From contig NZ_JOJM01000034.1 in the NCBI RefSeq assembly GCF_000720325.1, positions 17,292-81,291 on the forward strand: DNA of 64,000 bases, given 5' to 3'. This DNA comes from Streptomyces sp. NRRL B-1347 (GTDB taxonomy: Bacteria; Actinomycetota; Actinomycetes; Streptomycetales; Streptomycetaceae). The first letter of the stretch is position 1. Each line of letters starts with the position of its first letter. The notes below the pieces were generated by a model that was not told the origin of the DNA, did not search any database, and saw only the letters and a program-made list of their open reading frames with translations. The position numbers and the translations under genes are program-made. Positions 44,878 to 53,418 of the stretch are shown here, in pieces.

Positions 44878-46185
44878 TCAGCCGGTGGCGTCAGCCTTCT
44901 CCGCCGTCCCCGACTTCTCCGTGCCGGTGTCGGTGCCAGTGCCAGTTCCGGTGCCGGGCCGCGCCTCGCTCTCGTACGCCACCGGCTCCGGGAGGTTGCG
45001 CATGAGGCCCCAGTACCCGAGGGCCGCGACCGTGCCCACGACCGCGCAGAAGCCCCACAGCCAGTCCGCGCCCAGGCGGTCGATGACGGAGCCGGAGATC
45101 AGCGGTGCCGCGAGCGCCGCGACCGCCCAGGACATGGTGTACATGCCCTGGTAGCGGCCGCGCGCGTGCGTCGGTGAGAGGCGGACGACCAGGCCCGTCT
45201 GGGTGGGGGCGTTGACGATCTCGGCGAGCGTCCACAGGCACACGGTGAGGGTGATGAGGCCGACCGAGCCGGCGAAGGCCGTGAGGCCGAAGCCGTACCC
45301 CGCCACGAGTGAGGAGATCACCAGGAGGCGCTGCGGGTCCCGGTGTTCGATGAACCGCGTCACCGGGATCTGCAGGAGCACGATCATGACGCCGTTGAAG
45401 GCGATCGCGATGCCGTAGTCGCTCGGCTTGAAGCCCGCCTCGCCCATCGCCACCGGCAGTCCCACGTACGCCTGCTGGAAGATCAGCGCGACCAGGAAGG
45501 AGAGCCCGACGACGCCCATGAAGCGCCCGTCGCGCAGCACCGTGCCGAGCCCGGCCTCCGGCTCGTCGCCCGCCGCCCCCTCGACGGGCGCGGGCCGCGA
45601 CTCCGGCAGCTTCACGAAGATGACGGCCGCGCACGCCAGCGTCATCGCGGCCTCCAGGAGGAAGCCCGCGAGGTAGCTGTACGAGGCGATGAAGCCCGCG
45701 GCCGCCGAGGAGATGGCGAAGCCGAGGTTGATGGCCCAGAAGTTGAGCGAGAAGGCGCGGACGCGGTCCTCGGGCCGGACGATGTCGGCCATCATCGCCT
45801 GCACGGCGGGCCGCGATGCGTTGCTCGCCATGCCCACGAGGAAGGCCACCGCCGCGATGGCCACCGGGTGGGTCATGAATCCGAGCAGCGCCACGGACAG
45901 GCCCGTGGACGTCTGCGCGATGAGCAGCGTGGGCCGCCGCCCGAGCCGGTCGGTCAGGACGCCCGCGCCGAGCGACGAGACCACTCCGCCGAGCCCGTGC
46001 AGGGCCGCGACGAGCCCCGCGTACGTGGCCGAGTAGCCCTGCTCCAGGGTCAGGTAGATCGCCAGGAACGTGGACACGAACGCGCCCAGGCGGTTCACCA
46101 GGGTGCTGGTCCACAGCCACCAGAACGCGGGTGGCAGCCCCGACACGGATTCCTTGACGGCGCGTCTTGCGGCGGTGAGCGGCAC
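44878..46185 (-). CDS. MFS transporter (12 membrane segments)
   Basis: This 435-residue transporter starts with a hydrophilic leader and then WWLWTSTLVNRLGAFVSTF. The loop-2 signature GAGVLTDRLGRRPTLL near residue 75 is typical of drug:proton antiporter-like MFS members. About twelve hydrophobic segments can be counted, with a central loop near 205-225. The tail has a TGTGTGTD repeat. It starts at GTG 46185. The substrate is unknown. It is divergent from gpmA. Confidence 0.86.
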   Translation of the reverse strand: MPLTAARRAVKESVSGLPPAFWWLWTSTLVNRLGAFVSTFLAIYLTLEQGYSATYAGLVAALHGLGGVVSSLGAGVLTDRLGRRPTLLIAQTSTGLSVALLGFMTHPVAIAAVAFLVGMASNASRPAVQAMMADIVRPEDRVRAFSLNFWAINLGFAISSAAAGFIASYSYLAGFLLEAAMTLACAAVIFVKLPESRPAPVEGAAGDEPEAGLGTVLRDGRFMGVVGLSFLVALIFQQAYVGLPVAMGEAGFKPSDYGIAIAFNGVMIVLLQIPVTRFIEHRDPQRLLVISSLVAGYGFGLTAFAGSVGLITLTVCLWTLAEIVNAPTQTGLVVRLSPTHARGRYQGMYTMSWAVAALAAPLISGSVIDRLGADWLWGFCAVVGTVAALGYWGLMRNLPEPVAYESEARPGTGTGTGTDTGTEKSGTAEKADATG

Positions 46186-46358
46186 GAGGATCCCCCGGGG
46201 CGGTGCGGGCCCGGCCGCCGGGGCGGCCAGGGCATGTAAGTGTCGGGAACGGCGATCACAAATTACGCAACCGCGGTCCCTCCGGACTACTCATTTGACA
46301 GGTAGCGTCAATCGCACCGGGACGCGGCCCCCTCGGGAGTTCCATTACGCTCGTGGGC

Positions 46359-47120
46359 ATGGCCGACGCACCGTACAAGCTGATCCTCCTCCGCCACGGC
46401 GAGAGCGAATGGAACGCGAAGAACCTGTTCACCGGCTGGGTGGACGTCAACCTCAACGAGAAGGGCGAGAAGGAGGCGGTCCGCGGCGGCGAGCTGCTCA
46501 AGGACGCGGGCCTGCTGCCCGACGTGGTCCACACGTCGCTCCAGAAGCGCGCCATCCGCACGGCCCAGCTCGCGCTGGAGTCCGCGGACCGCCACTGGAT
46601 CCCGGTCCACCGCAGCTGGCGTCTGAACGAGCGCCACTACGGTGCCCTCCAGGGCAAGGACAAGGCCCAGACCCTGGCCGAGTTCGGCGAGGAGCAGTTC
46701 ATGCTCTGGCGCCGCTCGTACGACACCCCGCCGCCCGCCCTCGAGGACGGCACCGAGTTCTCCCAGTCGGGCGACCCGCGCTACGCCTCCATCCCGCCGG
46801 AGCTGCGCCCCCGCACGGAGTGCCTGAAGGACGTCGTCGTCCGCATGCTCCCCTACTGGTACGACGGCATCGTCCCCGACCTCCTGGCCGGCCGCACCGT
46901 CCTGGTCGCCGCCCACGGCAACAGCCTCCGCGCCCTGGTCAAGCACCTCGACGGCATCTCCGACGCCGACATCGCGGGCCTGAACATCCCCACCGGCATC
47001 CCGCTCGCCTACGACCTGGACGCCGCCTTCAAGCCCCTCAACCCGGGCGGCACGTACCTCGACCCGGAGGCCGCGAAGGCCGCGATCGAGGCCGTGAAGA
47101 ACCAGGGCAAGAAGAAGTAG
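46359..47120 (+). CDS. gpmA: 2,3-bisphosphoglycerate-dependent phosphoglycerate mutase
   Basis: This 253-residue glycolytic enzyme has [12 protein letters not shown] near residue 8 with the phosphohistidine. [14 protein letters not shown] near 90 and [17 protein letters not shown] near 183 complete the active site. It ends [16 protein letters not shown] 46359 gives the family-standard start; a GTG two codons upstream is less likely. The last 18 bases of the coding region are one arm of an integration site (47102-47119), yet the coding sequence is complete. Confidence 0.96.
   Translation: MADAPYKLILLRHGESEWNAKNLFTGWVDVNLNEKGEKEAVRGGELLKDAGLLPDVVHTSLQKRAIRTAQLALESADRHWIPVHRSWRLNERHYGALQGKDKAQTLAEFGEEQFMLWRRSYDTPPPALEDGTEFSQSGDPRYASIPPELRPRTECLKDVVVRMLPYWYDGIVPDLLAGRTVLVAAHGNSLRALVKHLDGISDADIAGLNIPTGIPLAYDLDAAFKPLNPGGTYLDPEAAKAAIEAVKNQGKKK
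47102..47119 (+). other. Left attachment-site repeat (attL-like) in the gpmA 3' end
   Basis: CCAGGGCAAGAAGAAGTA is repeated exactly at 49213-49230. The copy here forms the end of gpmA and its stop codon. The pair brackets 2.1 kb with an integrase remnant. Confidence 0.8.
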
Positions 47121-47315
47121 CCTCTGTGATCATGCCCCCGACCTGCGCGAATGGCGCGGGGTCGGGGGCATATTTACGGTCCGGGACCTCTCTGGAACCT
47201 CGGGTCCGCCGGCCCACGGCCGGAGCGCTCGCCTGCCGCGTTTATGGAAAACCGGACGGACGGCGGCCTCATCCGCTACCACTGGGGGTGTCGACCAACG
47301 GTGAGTGGGGGATCT

Positions 47316-47447
47316 GTGGCTTGGGCGATGAGCAACGACTATGCAGCAATCGTATCTACGCTCGATGTTGCTGTGCTGCTGGTAGGTGCAGTTCAGTTCG
47401 CTAAGGTCTGGGCCAGGATTGGAGACGAGACAGGCGCCCAGGCATAG
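47316..47447 (+). CDS. Possible small single-pass membrane protein, in-frame amber after codon 43
   Basis: Not recognised. The frame from GTG 47316 (or ATG 47328) gives about 43 residues with one hydrophobic segment (AAIVSTLDVAVLLVGAVQFA). After the TAG at 47445 the same frame stays open for 29 more codons to TAA 47535, reading ERMGALIEQQRQGVEPSRTE, which looks protein-like. It may be a broken 73-residue protein or a true short one. GGGGG precedes the GTG. The next gene starts 15 bp after the later stop, which favours a former two-gene operon. Confidence 0.45.
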   Translation: MAWAMSNDYAAIVSTLDVAVLLVGAVQFAKVWARIGDETGAQA

Positions 47448-47552
47448 ACCCGTCGCGAGCGGATGGGAGCGTTGATCGAGCAACAGCGGCAAGGTGTTGA
47501 GCCTTCCCGTACTGAACTGCTCGAAGTGCGGCGCTAACTACTGGGGGTGCCA

Positions 47553-48140
47553 ATGAACGATAGTGCCAACGAAGAAACCACGCTGTGCCATGTTCCAGAG
47601 CATGCGTACGTGGGCGGAATGAAGCCCTGGCAGAACGTGGTCCGGGACCACTATCCCGATCGCGAAGTTTGGACCTCTACAGATCCCGAGACCGGATACT
47701 GGTGCTGCGCTTTCCCTGTCATTTATCGCACCTACCACCCACCCAAAGGTGACCCGGACGTCGCGCTTTGGGTTGCCTCCACCCTCGCAGCGATGCTTGG
47801 CGCCCCTTTTTTGCAGGCGCTCGCTACAAAGGCAGGCGAGGCGGCGTATCAGTACGTCAGAGACACGTTCCGGCGAGAAGCAGGCATGGAGTTCGATTCG
47901 CCAGAATACACCCTGAAGCTCCTTACGACTGACGGGCGGGTTCAAGTCAAGGTCCCTGGCGACATCTCCGAGGAAGCACTCCAGGACTTCATCGATCAAA
48001 TGTCGGAACTTCTTGCCGATGATCCTGACGCCGACGCGATCTACGTGTATTGGTACCCTCAAACCGGATGGGTTCGAAACGTTGCAAGCCTATCGGCGCT
48101 TGACACGACTGACCTGTCACCGCCCACTGAGGGCTATTAG
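47553..48140 (+). CDS. Unrecognised element-borne protein, 195 residues
   Basis: No family recognised. The N-terminal part (1-65) is Trp/Tyr/Cys-rich. A hydrophobic stretch (ALWVASTLAAMLGAPFLQAL, about 70-90) follows and runs into an amphipathic helix (KAGEAAYQYVRDTFRREAG). The C-terminal half is a mixed alpha/beta domain (EYTLKLLTTDGRVQVKV ... AIYVYWYPQTGWV). Codon use is less GC-biased than in the core genes. It is the main cargo of the 2.1-kb element at gpmA. ATG 47553 follows GGGGG. A host-interaction or membrane-targeting role is possible but unproven. Confidence 0.7.
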   Translation: MNDSANEETTLCHVPEHAYVGGMKPWQNVVRDHYPDREVWTSTDPETGYWCCAFPVIYRTYHPPKGDPDVALWVASTLAAMLGAPFLQALATKAGEAAYQYVRDTFRREAGMEFDSPEYTLKLLTTDGRVQVKVPGDISEEALQDFIDQMSELLADDPDADAIYVYWYPQTGWVRNVASLSALDTTDLSPPTEGY

Positions 48141-48204
48141 CTAGCCTCCGAGCTGCGTTTATGACGCAGGTCGGAGGCGTTTTCAGGCCTTGACCCTGTG
48201 GGCC

Positions 48205-49173
48205 TTAGTGCCCCGGCTCTTGCGGCCGAAGAGCCTGCCCGAGAGCCTTCCGGGCCCGCTCCCGGCTGCTCGGCATGAGGTGCGCGTACACCTTCAGCGT
48301 TAGCCCTGGGTCCGAGTGGCCGAGGTACTCAGCGAGGGCCTTGATGCTCTCCCCAGCGTCTAGGAGCACGGACGCGTAGAAGTGCCGAAGCGCGTGCATG
48401 CCGTGCTCGCGGGCGGCGGCGTGCTCGCGGCTCTTGGCCTTCGGGATGACGCCTGCCTTGGCGAGCGCGGGCTTCCAGTGGTCTTCGTTCAGCGACGTGC
48501 GCCAGATGTGCCCGCCGTTGGGGCCCGTGAAGATGAGCCGCCGGGTCACCGGCTGGCCGTTCGCTCGCATCCACGGGAGCTTGATTTCCACGGGCGGGAA
48601 CCGCTTGATGTGCTCCTGTAGTGCCTCCGCCACGGGGTCGGGCAGAGGCACGTCGCGGAGCTTGCCGCCCTTCGGGGGCGCGAACACGGCCTTGCTCAGG
48701 CTCAGCTTGAGTTGCTGCACCACGTGCACGATGCCGCTGTCGAAGTCGATGTTATCGACGGACAACCCCAGGATTTCCCCTTGCCGCAGGCCGCATCCGG
48801 CGCCCACGTCGACCATGGGCCGGAAGCGCTCGACCATGGCGGCGCGCACGGCGAAGACACGCTCAGGCTCCCATGGGACGACGCGGCGCGTGCCCATGGC
48901 CGGCGGGGTCACCGTGCGCGAGTTGCAGGGGTTCCGGCGTAGGCATCCGTCCTCCACGGCGGCGGAGAGCACGGCGCGGACGTTGGAGAAGATGAAGCGG
49001 GCGTACGAGCCAGACATGCCGGTCTCTTCGAGTTGTGTCACGAACTCGCGGATGTGGCTCGGCTGAAACGACCCGAGCTGACGCGACCCGATGCGGGGGA
49101 AGGCGTGCAGCTTGAGCTGAGACTCCAACAACGACCACCAACGACCGCCCGACCGCAGGTCAGTCGCGGCGTG
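48205..49173 (-). pseudogene. Tyrosine recombinase (integrase), 5'-truncated
   Basis: The frame encodes a phage-type integrase whose catalytic part is complete: first Arg in GAGCGLRQGEILGL, HALRHFYASVLLDAGE (HxxR), EYLGHSDPGLTLKVYAH with His and the nucleophile Tyr. The region before it starts abruptly in the core-binding domain (LESQLKLHAFPRIGSRQLGS); about 80-100 residues, including the usual N-terminal arm-binding domain, are missing. The frame can be extended to 49254, but only by reading through the att repeat. Its 5' end faces attR. Probably inactive. Confidence 0.78.
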
Positions 49174-49212
49174 CATCCTCCTGACCAGGGGCCGAAAACG
49201 GGCCCGCCAGAC

Positions 49213-49230
49213 CCAGGGCAAGAAGAAGTA
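49213..49230 (+). other. Right attachment-site repeat (attR-like)
   Basis: Exact 18-bp copy of the gpmA 3' end (47102-47119), here followed by AAGCCC and a terminator hairpin that is probably the original gpmA terminator. Confidence 0.8.
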
Positions 49231-49242
49231 AGCCCACGCATT

Positions 49243-49283
49243 CAAGGCCCCCACCTGCGGTTTCCCCGCCGGTGGGGGCCTTG
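49243..49283. terminator. Terminator hairpin, copy A of three related copies
   Basis: AAGGCCCCCACC (49244-49255) pairs perfectly with GGTGGGGGCCTT (49271-49282), and the loop has an inner GCGG/CCGC stem. Near copies occur at 51342-51381 and 54159-54198. Confidence 0.82.
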
Positions 49284-49311
49284 CTGCTGCGCTGGGGCCG
49301 TCGCTGGGCCG

Positions 49312-49491
49312 TCAGGCGCTCCGGCGCATGCGCCGGACCCGGACGTCGAGCACGATCAGCAGTGCCACAGGGATGGCGATCTCGACCGGAGCCTGCGCCC
49401 AGAGGGCGAGCGCACCTCCTCCGGCGCCGATGAGCGCGATCGGCAGGTCGCGTGGGCAGATGTCGACGGTGACACCTGTGCGTGGGACCAT
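49312..49491 (-). CDS. Small membrane protein, 59 residues
   Basis: Not recognised. The product starts MVPRTGVTVDICPRDLPIAL, has a hydrophobic middle (ALIGAGGGALALWAQAPVEI then AIPVALLIVLDV), and ends with the basic RVRRMRRSA. GGAAGGAGG precedes ATG 49491 at the right distance, which supports translation. Such small basic-tailed membrane proteins are common on actinomycete integrative elements. It lies just after copy A of the terminator, at the edge of the second element. Confidence 0.6.
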   Translation of the reverse strand: MVPRTGVTVDICPRDLPIALIGAGGGALALWAQAPVEIAIPVALLIVLDVRVRRMRRSA

Positions 49492-49951
49492 ATGGCCTCC
49501 TTCCGTATCAGGTTATTGATCAAGCGGTTTCCGGGTGCGGAAATGGAAACGAATGCCGCCCCGGGCGTGGGGCGGCATTCGCGTGCGGTGAGACTTTCGC
49601 ACAGCTCGACTTCTCAGACAAACGCGCAGCTAGCAGGGATGGCGACCTTCGACTTTCACAGTAGAAAGGTCGAAGAATGCGACACCTCGCCGGTAGGCAT
49701 TTCACTGTCCGAACGAAACGTACTAGTCGCTGAACAGCGGAAACGCGCCCACTTCGGTCACTCAGAGCGACGACCCCGGCCCTTCACGCGTTTGCTAGCT
49801 CGCCCGCTAGCTAGCTAGCTTCCCTCCCTGGAGAGAAAGTCAAACGAGCGCCTACATTCCGAGCACAGAAGGCCAAGTACACGCCCAGACCCTGAGCCTA
49901 AAGCTCGGAATGCACGCCCAATTTCTGGGTGCCAAGCTCAAGCCTCTGACT
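49492..49951. other. Non-coding stretch inside the second element
   Basis: About 460 bp without a supported gene. Base composition is more AT-rich than core DNA, with a GCTAGC(TAGC)n run at 49796-49820 and repeated mentions of AAGCTC/AAAGCTCGG near 49900-49960. It may hold element control sites. Confidence 0.5.
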
Positions 49952-50740
49952 CTAAAGTTCGATACCTTCGTATGCGTGAGCGATTACCTTTCGTGTCCGT
50001 TCTCGACTGGAGGGCACCAGGTGTGCGTACACGCGGAGAGTCAGGCCCGGGTCCGAGTGACCGAGGTACTCGGCAAGCGCCTTGATGTTCTCCCCCGCGT
50101 CCAGGAGCACTGAGGCGTAGCGGTGGCGGAGGGCGTGCATGCCGTTCGCTCGGGACTCGGCGTACGGCTGGCCCCGCTCAGGTACAGGGGGCACCCCGGC
50201 GACAGCGAGCGCAGGCTTCCAGACGTTGCCCCTGAGCGTCGTCCGCCTGACGTGCCTGCCACGCGACTGGTGAAGATCGACCGCTTGACCACAGCGGATC
50301 TAGCCGCCCCCTGCCACCAAGGTAGTTCGACCCGTGGGGACAGCTTCATGTGCGCAGAGGGCGTCGGCGACCGGCCCCGGGAGCGGCGCTTCCTGGAGCT
50401 CGCCGCCCTCGGGCGGGGCGAAGACGGCTTACTCTGACTCAGCTTCAGCTGCTTCGAGCGCGTGGGGCATGTCCGCCTCGAAGTCGATCACGTCAACGGC
50501 GACACCGAGGACCTCTCCCTGGCGGAGCCCACACCCTCCGCCCAGGGCGACCATGGCTTGGTAGCTCTCGGCCATGGTCTTCCGAATGACGAAGATCCGC
50601 TTCGCGTCCACGGGCGTCAAGCCGAGCGCACCGCGCGGGTTGCGGGGCAGATACTCATCATCCACAGCCGCCCTCAGAGCCCCGCACACATTGGAGTAGA
50701 TCGTCCGAGCACGTACGCCACCCGGGGCGTTGAGCCAGTG
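49952..50740 (-). pseudogene. Second tyrosine recombinase, broken by frameshifts
   Basis: Pieces of an integrase close to the one at 48205 lie in different frames. RTIYSNVCGALRAAVDDEYL and GGGCGLRQGEVLGVAVDVID are in 50429-50740; VELPWWQG ... VVKRSIFTS is in 50041-50349; NGMHALRHRYASVLLDAGEN and EYLGHSDPGLTLRVYAHLVP are in 49952-50194. At least two frameshifts separate the pieces and the N-terminal third is missing. Not functional as read. Confidence 0.82.
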
Positions 50741-50788
50741 TGAAGAACTTGTGCATGGCGGGGCGTGATCGTTGGTAGCGTCCCTGGC

Positions 50789-51163
50789 ATGGCATCCGAT
50801 TTCGGTATTGACTTAAGGATGCTGCTCGCCCAGCTGAGCGGCTTCCCCATTGGCGACAAGGATTACGTCTCCTACTTCGTCAACGACAGTGGGGAGCGAT
50901 TGATCTTTGTTCAGCAGCGGGGCGAAGCAGCAGCCACGCTGCTTCACTCGGACCTTGATTGGGAGCCGAGGCCGGTCAAAGGGTTCACGACCACGATGGC
51001 TGACACCGCGACTCCCGCTCAGAAGAAGACTCTGGAGAACGTGAGCATTGGCGGCGGGTTGTTGAGCACGCCCATGTGCGGGGCCACCATCCTCGGCAGG
51101 GACGAGGCGAAGTGGCTGGACGCCTGCTATTCGGCCAGCGAACCTCTACGGGATGTCGGCTAG
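50789..51163 (+). CDS. Unrecognised element-borne protein, 124 residues, with a TTA codon
   Basis: No family recognised. The protein is soluble and of mixed structure (DKDYVSYFVNDSGERLIFVQ ... KKTLENVSIGGGLLSTPMCG). Codon use is less biased than in core genes. Codon 9 is TTA (50813-50815), a Leu codon that Streptomyces reads only with the developmentally controlled bldA tRNA. ATG 50789 is preferred; GTG 50765 is in frame upstream. It lies directly behind the broken second integrase, on the opposite strand. Confidence 0.6.
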   Translation: MASDFGIDLRMLLAQLSGFPIGDKDYVSYFVNDSGERLIFVQQRGEAAATLLHSDLDWEPRPVKGFTTTMADTATPAQKKTLENVSIGGGLLSTPMCGATILGRDEAKWLDACYSASEPLRDVG

Positions 51164-51170
51164 CCTGCTG

Positions 51171-51201
51171 GGCTCTCTCTCTCTCCCCCCCCCGGGGGGG
51201 C
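51171..51201. repeat. Low-complexity run (CT)n-C9-G7
   Basis: A CT-dinucleotide run goes straight into nine C and seven G, right after the 124-residue gene. It could be a slippage hotspot or a sequencing/assembly error. Confidence 0.7.
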
Positions 51202-51341
51202 GTCCGAGGTCGCTCGGCAGTGCTCAAACACCAACCGCCAACTACCACCCAGCCACTGTGCCAGCAGCTCCGGCCAGGAGGATCCCAGCTCTTCAAGATC
51301 TCCGACAAGACCCGGGTAAGCCCGCGCCTTCCTCTCATGCC

Positions 51342-51381
51342 CAAGGCCCCCACCTGCGGTTTCCCCGCTGGTGGGGCCTTG
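51342..51381. terminator. Terminator hairpin, copy B
   Basis: Matches copy A at 49243 with one deleted G and one substitution; the next 20 bp also match. Before it, GGGTAAGCCCGCGCC resembles the GTAAGCCCACGC that follows attR. Confidence 0.75.
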
Positions 51382-51414
51382 TCGCTGTGCTGGGGCCGCC
51401 TCGTGGACCAACCG

Positions 51415-51966
51415 TCAGGTGATTCGTGGCTCCAGCAGGTCGAGGGCCTCCTGCCACCGGAAGCGGGCCGCTCCGCCGCCCGCCTTGGGCGGGTGGGGCT
51501 CGTACGAGCCGATGAGGACATCCATCGCTCGCAGCCGGTCCAGGCTCTGGCGGTAGGCGGGGTGTGCCGCCTGCGCGGCGTTGAGGTAGGGCAGGGCGAC
51601 CGTGGGGGTGCCCATGCCATAGGCCTCGCACAGGATGCCGAGAGCGAGGGTGTCGGAGTTGCCCGCGGCCCATTTGTTGATGGTGTTGAAGCTGGCCGGG
51701 GCCACGGCGATGGCGTCTGCGGGTGGGAGGGGGCGGGGCTCTTCAGGGGTGCGCCAGGCGGAGCGGATCGGGTAGCCCGTCTGCGCCTCGACGGCTGCGG
51801 TGTCGAGGAAGCCGAGGGCTTGCGGGGTGGCGACGACCCCGACGCCCCAGCCTCGCTCCTGCGCGGCAGTGATCAGCTCACCGACGTCGGGGGCGACGCC
51901 ACACGCACACACGACGACGTGGAGGTACGGCCTCTCGTCCGGGGTAGCGGCCAGGTCGTCAGTCAC
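51415..51966 (-). CDS. Flavoprotein of the HFCD (PPC-decarboxylase-like) family
   Basis: This 183-residue protein has a Rossmann-like start (LHVVVCACGVAPDVGELI) and the family substrate/FMN clamp APASFNTINKWAAGNSDTLA near 90. Members decarboxylate cysteine groups (Dfp/CoaC, EpiD) or act as flavin-dependent helpers. The His active base of true decarboxylases is not evident. It starts with GTG 51966 inside the end of the XRE regulator (GTGA overlap), so both are translated together. Similar regulator-flavoprotein pairs are frequent in Streptomyces. Confidence 0.78.
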   Translation of the reverse strand: MTDDLAATPDERPYLHVVVCACGVAPDVGELITAAQERGWGVGVVATPQALGFLDTAAVEAQTGYPIRSAWRTPEEPRPLPPADAIAVAPASFNTINKWAAGNSDTLALGILCEAYGMGTPTVALPYLNAAQAAHPAYRQSLDRLRAMDVLIGSYEPHPPKAGGGAARFRWQEALDLLEPRIT

Positions 51967-53243
51967 GTGATGGCTCCCAGTCTGCGGTGGAAGTGGTGCA
52001 GCTCAGGCAGCGTACGGCGGGCGTCACGGGCAGCCATGTCTGCGACCAGTTCGCGCACGGCCGGGCGACGGACGTCCTGCGCGGCGCAGCGCTCAGCGAC
52101 ACGCAACGCACGGTAGGCGTCGGGGAGGCGTTCCTGCTGGGTATAGGCGCGCGCTGTCTCCACCCAGAGGGCGGCGCGGCGCTCGGGCACCGGGATGGGG
52201 CGGCGCAGGAGCGGACCGGCAGCCCGGAGGGCGAGGCCGGCATCGCCGAAGGCGACCAGAGCGCTGAGCTCGTGCAGCGCGACGTTGGTGGGGCTGAAGT
52301 TGGCCCACGCGTCGGTTCGATCAACGGCGACGTACCGAGCCGCCTCACCGGCCTCGGCGAGGAAGTCCTCAGCGGCCGCCCGGTCACCGGCGCCGCTCGC
52401 GGCCGTCGCACCGCGCAGGAGAAGCAGGCCGACGGCCGCGAGGTGCTTCGGGGAGCGGCGGTCGTACGCGCCCGTGAGCTGATCGGCGGCGTGCCGGACG
52501 AGGGCGACGGCCTGCGAGGTGTGCTTCTCGCGGGCCAGTGCGTGGGCCTGGACACGGATGCTGGAGGCGAGGACCACCGGGTCGCCGGAGCGCTCGGCCT
52601 CGGCCATGGCCCGGCCGACCGCGAGCCAGGCGTTGCCTTGGTCGTGCTGCTTGAGGAGCAGGCTGGCCGAGGTCTGGTAGGCCGTGGCCAATAACGCGGA
52701 CAGGGCGTCGCGGTCGGTCGCGTCCCCGGAGGCAGCCCTGAGGTCGGTGATCAGAGCGGGCAGAACCCCCTCAAGCTCGCTGTACTCGCAGGCGTAGAAG
52801 AGTTTGCGGGCCGTGCCGATACGTTCACCAAGACGCGGCAGGTCCAAGGCGACGCCGGTGCCCTCCGCGCTCATGACGGGCAGGAGCGCCTGGACGAGAT
52901 CGTGGCGGGCGGGCTTCGGGACAGGTTCGGCGGTGGGCGCGGCGAGTGCGGCGATGCTCGCGGTGAGGAAGGCACGGCGTTGCATCTCCTCTCCTCCGGA
53001 ACGTGACGCGGCCGGGCATGGTGTTGGCGCGAGTCCCAATCTCCCAAGAGGGATGCCGAGTTCCAGAGCGACAGCCCGCAGGACACGGATGTCCTCCGTG
53101 CCATGCCCGCGCTCCAAGCGGCTTAGCTTCGACTGGTGGTAGCCCAGCTCGGAGGCGACGTCGTGCTGCGAGCGCCGCTGCAACACCCGTGCCCGACGGA
53201 TCTCCTCGCCGATCCGTCTCGATTCACCGTGTGCTTCGGCCAT
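51963..53243 (-). CDS. XRE-family regulator with TPR-like C-terminal domain
   Basis: This 426-residue protein has an N-terminal helix-turn-helix (IGEEIRRARVLQRRSQHDVA, then YHQSKLSRLERGHG, about residues 10-65). A long all-helical region with TPR-like repeats follows (about 110-420). A stretch that looks like a Tat-type start (QRRAFLTASIAALAAP) occurs near residue 87 and is a family feature, not a signal. ATG 53243 is preferred to 53276. It is translationally coupled to the flavoprotein and divergent from the HATPase gene. Confidence 0.8.
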   Translation of the reverse strand: MAEAHGESRRIGEEIRRARVLQRRSQHDVASELGYHQSKLSRLERGHGTEDIRVLRAVALELGIPLGRLGLAPTPCPAASRSGGEEMQRRAFLTASIAALAAPTAEPVPKPARHDLVQALLPVMSAEGTGVALDLPRLGERIGTARKLFYACEYSELEGVLPALITDLRAASGDATDRDALSALLATAYQTSASLLLKQHDQGNAWLAVGRAMAEAERSGDPVVLASSIRVQAHALAREKHTSQAVALVRHAADQLTGAYDRRSPKHLAAVGLLLLRGATAASGAGDRAAAEDFLAEAGEAARYVAVDRTDAWANFSPTNVALHELSALVAFGDAGLALRAAGPLLRRPIPVPERRAALWVETARAYTQQERLPDAYRALRVAERCAAQDVRRPAVRELVADMAARDARRTLPELHHFHRRLGAIT

Positions 53244-53418
53244 CTGCCACGGCCCCTTTCCACCGCCGCCGATCATGCCCGCTCAACCGAGCGTAAATCA
53301 GGACCATTTCGCCGTTATGCAGTTCTTGCATAACCGATGCGACGCCGCCGTCGGGGCCAACCCCACCTCACAGCCGCCTGGTTGCGTGAGGTGGCCGTAC
53401 CCCCACCGGAGGTCACTC

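Noticed and set aside
49520..49705. 61-codon minus-strand frame in the second element
   Set aside because: No ribosome site and no coding bias.
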